From: Oscillospiraceae bacterium
Lineage (GTDB): Bacteria; Bacillota; Clostridia; Oscillospirales; Ruminococcaceae
DNA: 28,988 bases
Assembly: GCA_016297165.1 (NCBI GenBank)
Contig: JAEDHF010000005.1
Coordinates: forward strand, 1-28,988
Reading direction: 5' to 3'
The notes beneath the pieces were generated by a model. That model did no database searches, was not told the DNA's origin, and saw nothing but the letters and a program-made list of their open reading frames with translations. Shown piece after piece: positions 24,679-28,988 of the stretch. The position numbers and the translations under genes are program-made. Position 1 is the first letter of the stretch; every line of letters begins with the position of its first letter.

Positions 24679-25455
24679 ATGAAATTAAGAAAAGTATTAT
24701 CCGCTGTTGCAGCAGCTGCTGTTGCAACATCCGCTCTTGCAGTAGCAGCTTCCGCTGCAGACTACAACGGCTACATCAGCTTCCAGACATCTCAGTATTC
24801 TTTCCGTAACAGCTGGGACGACGGTAGCTACGGTAAGGCAACCCCTTATTTCAACAGTTATATTGCTTGGGGCGGTAACGATCCCGAAACATGGCCTCAG
24901 TACGAGGATAATTTCGATTACGAACTCGGTGGCTCCGGCGGATATGTTCTTCCCGCTACATACACTGATGTTGCTATCACAGGCGACGGCACATACACTG
25001 TAGAAGCTAAGGATCTTGACTGGGCTATCACAGGCGACAAGGATTTCAACCTCATTTACGTTTCTACAGATATTGCTAAGGACGCAGGAGTAACATGTAC
25101 ATCCGCTACAATTTATGTTGACGGTACCGCAGTTAAGACTGTTGAGAACCCTATTTGTGACGACCAACAGGCATATTTCAATATCGCTTTAGCTAACATC
25201 TGGAATCCTGAAATTGGCGGTTATGGTCTTGCATTCCCCACAGAATCCCTCAAGATCGAATTCACATTATCCGGTCTCGGCGGCGGTGCAGCTACTGAAG
25301 CTCCCGCTGAAGAAGCTCCCGCAACAGGCGATGTTGACGCAGCTACAGACAGCACAAAGGGCTCTCCCGACACAGGTGTTGCTGACGTAGCAGCAGTTGC
25401 AGGTCTTGCAGTTCTCGCCGGCGGCGCATTCATCGTTGCTAAGAAGAGAAAGTAA
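24679..25455 (+). CDS. Secreted, probably sortase-anchored surface protein 1
   Basis: A 258-residue protein of unknown role. Residues 1-26 form a signal peptide (MKLRK, a long alanine-rich core, cut after AxA at about residue 26). The mature part (about 27-200) is rich in aromatic, glycine and acidic residues and contains a GDGTYTVEA motif, suggesting a beta-sandwich fold, perhaps carbohydrate-binding. A Pro-Ala-Glu-rich linker (APAEEAPATGD) follows. The C-terminus has SPDTG (229-233), a hydrophobic helix and KKRK, which is a cell-wall sorting signal. SPDTG fits the (S/N)PxTG pattern known for Clostridioides difficile sortase B. The ribosome binding site is GGAGG at 24664-24668. Codons strongly favour GCT/GCA and ACA, unlike neighbouring genes. 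Confidence 0.85.
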   Translation: MKLRKVLSAVAAAAVATSALAVAASAADYNGYISFQTSQYSFRNSWDDGSYGKATPYFNSYIAWGGNDPETWPQYEDNFDYELGGSGGYVLPATYTDVAITGDGTYTVEAKDLDWAITGDKDFNLIYVSTDIAKDAGVTCTSATIYVDGTAVKTVENPICDDQQAYFNIALANIWNPEIGGYGLAFPTESLKIEFTLSGLGGGAATEAPAEEAPATGDVDAATDSTKGSPDTGVADVAAVAGLAVLAGGAFIVAKKRK

Positions 25456-25457
25456 TT
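25306..25457 (+). repeat. Near-identical C-terminal anchor repeat, copy 1
   Basis: This 152-base block, ending two bases past the stop of surface protein 1, matches 26324-26475 at all but two positions by eye. Both differences are silent. It covers the linker end, the SPDTG motif, the hydrophobic helix and the basic tail. The rest of the two genes is clearly diverged. Confidence 0.93.
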
Positions 25458-25479
25458 AAGTCTTACTTAATGAATACAC

Positions 25480-25515
25480 AATTAACCGCACCGTAATGGT
25501 GCGGTTAATTTTTTG
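25480..25515 (+). terminator. Intrinsic terminator after surface protein 1
   Basis: A 13-bp perfect stem, AATTAACCGCACC (25480-25492) with GGTGCGGTTAATT (25498-25510), around GTAAT. More T follow directly. Confidence 0.92.
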
Positions 25516-25601
25516 CGGCGGTATGTAAATGATTACACGGTTTATTAAAACAACAGTACAAAATGCCATATTCGATAGAATAATTTTGGCTAAAATGCGC
25601 A

Positions 25602-25630
25602 TTGTCTTTAGGATAGAAAATAGGTATAAT
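25602..25630 (+). promoter_or_regulatory. Sigma-A promoter of the second surface-protein gene
   Basis: TTGTCT at 25602-25607, a 17-base spacer, and a perfect TATAAT at 25625-25630. The predicted start near 25637 leaves a leader of about 45 bases ending in ATGGAGGACA, a string shared with the first surface gene's leader. Confidence 0.78.
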
Positions 25631-25681
25631 GTAAGTATGGTTTTTATGCCACACTAATGATTTTTATGGAGGACACTCAAA

Positions 25682-26473
25682 ATGAAGTTAAGAAAATTAT
25701 TTGCTACTTTAGCTGCAAGCGCAGTAGCAGTATCAACAATGGCAGTTGCAGCTTATGCTGAACCCATGGAACAGGGTATCTTTGTAATCGGTTTCGGCGA
25801 CGCTGACTGGAAGGCTGCCTTCTGGGGTAAGGATGGCGACGTTCTTGATTCCAGCTACGAGCAGACTGCTGTTCTCGACGGCAATGGTACTTACACAGTA
25901 TCCTTAGATCTTTCTTCCGGCTATACTAACGAAGGTCATGTTGACGAAGAAACAGGCGAACCCACTGTTTATACAACTGGTAATTCCATCGGTGCTATGG
26001 GTCTTCATATTTATGGCGAATATCCTACATTAGGTGTTGACATTCAGTCCGTAACAATCGACGGCGTAGAATTCCCTCTCCAGGGCGCTTCCTACACCAA
26101 TGATGAAGACGGTGGAAGAAGAACAAACATCTATAATGCGTGGGCTACTTTCGATGCTACTAAGGAAGATGTTATCACTAAGGACGCTGCTACAGCTACT
26201 CCTACAGTTATCGACATTTCTTCTTTAGGCGAATGGTCCAAGATTGAAGTTACATTCGAAGTATATGGCCTTGATGAGGCTGAAGAAGCTCCTGCTGAAG
26301 AAGCTCCTGCTGAAGAAGCTCCCGCTGAAGAAGCTCCCGCAACAGGCGACGTTGACGCAGCTACAGACAGCACAAAGGGCTCTCCTGACACAGGTGTTGC
26401 TGACGTAGCAGCAGTTGCAGGTCTTGCAGTTCTCGCCGGCGGCGCATTCATCGTTGCTAAGAAGAGAAAGTAA
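25682..26473 (+). CDS. Secreted, probably sortase-anchored surface protein 2
   Basis: A 263-residue paralogue of the preceding protein. The signal peptide again begins MKLRK and is cut after AxA near residue 26. The mature domain shares the layout: a GNGTYTVSL motif near 80, a strand-loop-strand around VTIDGVEFPL, and WSKIEVTFEVYGL before the linker, matching LKIEFTLSGL in protein 1. The linker holds four copies of AEEAP where protein 1 has fewer. The last 50 residues, with SPDTG (234-238), helix and KKRK, are identical to protein 1. The two domains differ enough to bind different ligands. The gene has its own promoter and terminator, so the two can be regulated separately. Confidence 0.85.
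   Translation: MKLRKLFATLAASAVAVSTMAVAAYAEPMEQGIFVIGFGDADWKAAFWGKDGDVLDSSYEQTAVLDGNGTYTVSLDLSSGYTNEGHVDEETGEPTVYTTGNSIGAMGLHIYGEYPTLGVDIQSVTIDGVEFPLQGASYTNDEDGGRRTNIYNAWATFDATKEDVITKDAATATPTVIDISSLGEWSKIEVTFEVYGLDEAEEAPAEEAPAEEAPAEEAPATGDVDAATDSTKGSPDTGVADVAAVAGLAVLAGGAFIVAKKRK
26279..26338 (+). repeat. Four tandem 15-bp units encoding the AEEAP linker
   Basis: Four head-to-tail copies of GCTGAAGAAGCTCC(T/C) at 26279-26293, 26294-26308, 26309-26323 and 26324-26338, differing only in the last base. Protein 1 has a single full copy at 25306-25320. The unit is a multiple of three, so copy number can change without a frameshift, altering the length of the wall-spanning linker. Confidence 0.95.
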
Positions 26474-26475
26474 TT
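26324..26475 (+). repeat. Near-identical C-terminal anchor repeat, copy 2
   Basis: The partner of 25306-25457. It starts in the last linker unit and ends two bases after the stop. The flanking sequences then differ at once: TTAAG-type in copy 1 and TTCCC-type in copy 2. Confidence 0.93.
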
Positions 26476-26495
26476 TCCCTTAAAAACTAACAATA

Positions 26496-26525
26496 AAAGC
26501 TCCGTATGAAAATACGGAGCTTTTT
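26496..26525 (+). terminator. Intrinsic terminator after surface protein 2
   Basis: A 12-bp stem, AAAGCTCCGTAT (26496-26507) with ATACGGAGCTTT (26512-26523), closed by a GAAA tetraloop and followed by TT. Confidence 0.92.
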
Positions 26526-26555
26526 CTATGCTTATGTGAAAAGTATAAAAGCATC

Positions 26556-26599
26556 ACAAAAAGAAAGGATATCGGTTCTTTCGAGCCGATATCCTTTCT
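26556..26599 (-). terminator. Long-stem terminator of the EF-G-like gene
   Basis: A 17-bp arm at 26562-26578 pairs with 26583-26599 with one G-U pair. On the minus strand it closes a GAAA loop and is followed by TTTTTG. The T-run lies on the minus-strand side, so it ends leftward transcription from the EF-G-like gene. Confidence 0.88.
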
Positions 26600-26628
26600 G
26601 TATATGGGAGGAAAATGAAATAAACTAA

Positions 26629-28677
26629 TTAGCCTTCATATTCGCTGAACTTAGGAGCGTTAGCGATTACGTCTGCCTCTAAGTTAGAGGGGAGCTGTTC
26701 GTATCTTGCGAATTCCATGGTGAACCAGCCCATGCCCTTAGTCATCTGACGGATAACGGTAGCCAGGTCGCCCGTTTCAGCCATAGGAAGCTCGGCGGCG
26801 ATTTCGGTCAAGCCCGTTTCAACGGGGGTCATACCAAGAACAGCGCCCCTGCGCTTATTTACGATACCCATAACGTCGCCGGTATTATCGTCGGGTACAA
26901 TAAAGGAAACGTTCTCGATAGGCTCAAGGAGACAGGGAGAAGCCTGCGCAAGTCCTGCCTTATATGCTAAGTGAGCCGCCATTTTAAATGCCTGTTCGGA
27001 GCTGTCAACGGGGTGATATGAACCGTCGAAAAGGGTAGCCTTAAGGCGTACTACGGGGTAGCCTGCGAGAACGCCGTGAACTATGCTTTCCTGAAGTCCC
27101 TTTTCTACGGCAGGGAAGAAGTTCTTCGGAACGCTTCCGCCGAATACTCTTTCTTCGAAGAGTAATTCGTCCTTATCATGGGGTTCGAATTCAATCTTAA
27201 CATGACCGTACTGACCGTGACCGCCTGACTGCTTCTTGTGCTTTCCTTCGACGGAAACCTTCTTACGGATTGTTTCGCGGTAAGCGATAACCGGCTCTTC
27301 GAGAATAACCTCAACGCCGAATTTGTTCTTAAGCTTCTGAACTGCGGCGTCGATATGCTGTTCGCCGAGACCGCCGATAATACGCTGGTGAGTTTCGTGG
27401 TTATGCTCGTAGCTAAGGGTTCTGTCCTCTTCGAGAAGTCGTCTTACGGAAGCGCTTATCTTACCCTCGTCGTTCTTATTCTTAGCCTTAAGCGCCTTAA
27501 AATAGCAGGGTACAGGGAAATCAATAGGTTCGTATTTCTTTTCGTTTCCTGCTGCACAGAGAGCGTCTCCCGTGTTGGCATTAAGCTTTGTGAGGGCGAT
27601 TATGTCTCCTGCATAGGCTTCAATCATTTCTTCCTGCTTCTTACCCTTAAGGGCTAAAAGCTTACCGAATTTTTCGCTTTCACCTGTGGTGGAGTTAACT
27701 ATATCAACCTTTGCGGAAACTACGCCGTCGTTAATCTTAACATAGCTCATCTTTCCTACAAAGGGGTCGGCTACGGTCTTGAAAACGAGGGCGGCAAGGG
27801 GCTTTGTTTCGTCGGCGTCTGCACCCTCGAGCTTTCTCTCATCGGGAGAGGGGAGCATATAGATGATTGTATCGAGAAGCTTATCTACTGCCGCAAGAGT
27901 TTCGGCGGAGCAGCATACAACAGGGGTTATGATACCCTGGTCGATACCGTCGTGGATACCCTTTATGATTTCTGCCTCGGTAAAGTCCTCGCCCTCGCTT
28001 TCGAAGAACTTCATCATAAGCTCCTCGTCGGTTTCGGCGATAGCCTCCGCCATAGCGGCGCGAAGTCCCTTTAAACGGTTCTCGGAGGCAGGCATTTCAA
28101 CCTCGGTAGCCTTTCCGTTTTCGTATTTATACGCCTTCATTTCAAGAAGGTTTATGTAGCTTTCGACTGTTCCGTACTTATCGAAGGGAACGATAATGGG
28201 ACAGATAGAGGGACCGAAGCTTGTTTTAAGCTCTTCAAGGCACTTATAGAAGTTGGAGTTTTCCTCCTCCATCTTTGTTACAACGAACATCGTTGCCTTG
28301 TTGAGCTTTCTTGCTTCCTTATATGCCTTAATTGTACCTACCTGAACGCCGTCCTTTGCAGGAAGTGTTATAATAACGCTTTCTGCGGCTCTTATACCCT
28401 CGTGCATACCGCCGATAAAATCGAACTGACCGGGAGTATCAATAATATTTATTTTAACGTCCTTCCACTCTGCGTAGGAAAGAGTGGTATTAAGGGAAAT
28501 TTTTCTCTTTATTTCGTCGGGGTCATAGTCGCTAACCGTATTTCCGTCGGCAATTTTACCCATACGGTCCAAGCCGCCGCTCACGAACATAAGGGCTTCT
28601 GCAAGGGTAGTCTTACCGCTTCCGCCGTGTCCTGTCAAAGCGACGTTTCTGATATTTCTGCACTTATAGGTTTTCAC
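26629..28677 (-). CDS. EF-G-like translational GTPase (paralogue of FusA)
   Basis: A 682-residue protein with the whole EF-G layout: G domain, beta-barrel domain II, and domains III-V. G1 is GHGGSGKTT (16-24) in place of the GHVDAGKTT of true EF-G; G3 is DTPGQFDF (80-87). The G4 motif, normally NKxD, reads T134-K-M-E137, an unusual change at the guanine-recognition site. Domain IV/V segments such as GSVPKNFFPAVEKGL and GDVMGIVNKRRGAVLGM are clear. This is the divergent paralogue widespread in Clostridia and Actinobacteria, whose role is not settled; it is not the main FusA. The start is GTG at 28675-28677 with AAAGGA about 12 bases upstream. Confidence 0.9.
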   Translation of the reverse strand: MKTYKCRNIRNVALTGHGGSGKTTLAEALMFVSGGLDRMGKIADGNTVSDYDPDEIKRKISLNTTLSYAEWKDVKINIIDTPGQFDFIGGMHEGIRAAESVIITLPAKDGVQVGTIKAYKEARKLNKATMFVVTKMEEENSNFYKCLEELKTSFGPSICPIIVPFDKYGTVESYINLLEMKAYKYENGKATEVEMPASENRLKGLRAAMAEAIAETDEELMMKFFESEGEDFTEAEIIKGIHDGIDQGIITPVVCCSAETLAAVDKLLDTIIYMLPSPDERKLEGADADETKPLAALVFKTVADPFVGKMSYVKINDGVVSAKVDIVNSTTGESEKFGKLLALKGKKQEEMIEAYAGDIIALTKLNANTGDALCAAGNEKKYEPIDFPVPCYFKALKAKNKNDEGKISASVRRLLEEDRTLSYEHNHETHQRIIGGLGEQHIDAAVQKLKNKFGVEVILEEPVIAYRETIRKKVSVEGKHKKQSGGHGQYGHVKIEFEPHDKDELLFEERVFGGSVPKNFFPAVEKGLQESIVHGVLAGYPVVRLKATLFDGSYHPVDSSEQAFKMAAHLAYKAGLAQASPCLLEPIENVSFIVPDDNTGDVMGIVNKRRGAVLGMTPVETGLTEIAAELPMAETGDLATVIRQMTKGMGWFTMEFARYEQLPSNLEADVIANAPKFSEYEG

Positions 28678-28748
28678 TATGAATTCATTCCTTTCAGAGG
28701 CATTTCCTTTCGGAATTCCTCCTATGTATTTTTAGGACTTATAGCCTT

Positions 28749-28784
28749 GTGTATAATTATACACTATTTCTTTGAAAAAATCTA
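28749..28784 (-). promoter_or_regulatory. Putative promoter of the EF-G-like gene with overlapping palindrome
   Basis: On the minus strand a perfect TATAAT lies at 28761-28756, with a weak -35 (TAGATT) at 28784-28779, 17 bases away. The -10 is embedded in the exact 16-bp palindrome GTGTATAATTATACAC at 28749-28764, which could be an operator. The distance to the GTG start is about 75 bases. Confidence 0.45.
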
Positions 28785-28988
28785 TACTTTTTTTGTGAAT
28801 AAACGGTTATGTATGTAGAAATATCGGTTGCAGTTTTAGTAAATTCTCACAAAATTTCTGAAAACATAGGTAATAATGGCAAAATTTTGCTGTTAAATTT
28901 ATACAACAGGCATATTTCCTTTTTTGGGGGTCTGCGAAAGTGTGCTTTTCTCTGCGCCGCCCCGCCGAACCGCCTGCGCCCGGAGGGC
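28785..28988. other. Right-end non-coding stretch, AT-rich then GC-rich
   Basis: 28785-28930 is AT-rich and holds no open frame with a ribosome binding site, no clear hairpin and no recognised RNA. After a GGGGGT at about 28925 the composition changes, and the last 40 bases are very rich in G and C. On the minus strand the last 75 or so bases are open in one frame and end at a TAA near 28903, which could be the end of a neighbouring gene, but the fragment is too short to judge. Confidence 0.4.

Noticed and set aside
24520..25537. ATGTAAATG occurring upstream of both surface genes (24520-24528 and 25523-25531), the second within TGTAA-N4-TTACA
   Set aside because: The distances to the two promoters differ (58 and 70 bases), the first copy lacks the inverted repeat, and a 9-mer match in AT-rich DNA is weak evidence for a shared operator.
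28903..28988. Possible end of a minus-strand gene at the right edge
   Set aside because: Only about 28 codons are visible, with a proline/arginine-rich composition from GC-rich sequence and no recognisable motif.
1..28988. CRISPR arrays, insertion sequences, tRNA or rRNA genes
   Set aside because: I found no regularly spaced repeats, transposase motifs, cloverleaf structures or rRNA core sequences on either strand by eye.

Overview
The window looks like a chromosomal segment of a low-to-moderate-GC, spore-forming, Gram-positive anaerobe of the class Clostridia, plausibly a Ruminococcaceae/Oscillospiraceae-type gut bacterium. The evidence is a dipicolinate synthase gene pair with a sigma-K-like promoter, AddAB rather than RecBCD, strong AGGAGG-type ribosome binding sites, and (S/N)PxTG-type cell-wall sorting signals. 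The genus-level placement is inference. I see no tRNA, rRNA, CRISPR array, insertion sequence or phage genes.

Layout. (1) 1-2208, minus strand: the start of an exopolysaccharide/capsule cluster, with a near-consensus promoter, a CpsD/EpsB-type tyrosine kinase, an EpsG-like membrane protein and a membrane protein cut by the window edge. (2) 2250-4809, plus: a TauE/SafE-family exporter split into two half-size genes, then an alanine/sodium symporter with a large hydrophilic insertion. (3) 4810-5281: an intergenic region with a candidate standalone ~115-nt RNA (own promoter, 5' hairpin, terminator) and, antisense to it, a 41-codon open frame with a strong ribosome binding site. (4) 5282-8928: a vWA-like protein that has lost most metal-site residues, then a two-gene unit with a membrane-anchored GGDEF-EAL protein (degenerate GGDEF, intact EAL) and an unknown 201-aa protein. 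(5) 9023-10533: dpaA-dpaB. (6) 10570-14034, minus: glmU followed by two CPBP-family membrane proteases. (7) 14125-24520, plus: a long unit of a SecA-like ATPase without the zinc tail, mnmE, addB and addA. (8) 24587-26475: two paralogous secreted, probably sortase-anchored surface proteins, each with its own promoter and terminator; their C-terminal coding ends are almost identical in DNA. (9) 26556-28988, minus: an EF-G-like GTPase with a long terminator and a palindrome over its putative -10 box; the rest is non-coding as far as I can see.

How the parts fit: most genes are housekeeping (cell-wall precursor GlmU, tRNA-modifying MnmE, DNA repair AddAB, sporulation DpaAB). The window also carries several cell-surface functions: polysaccharide synthesis control, an accessory-type SecA and anchored surface proteins. 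The least explained elements are the candidate RNA at 4931-5045 with its antisense frame, the degenerate vWA protein, the unknown protein next to the c-di-GMP enzyme, and the paired surface proteins with a homogenised anchor. Functions are assigned by reading motifs by eye and comparing with remembered families; no database search was run.
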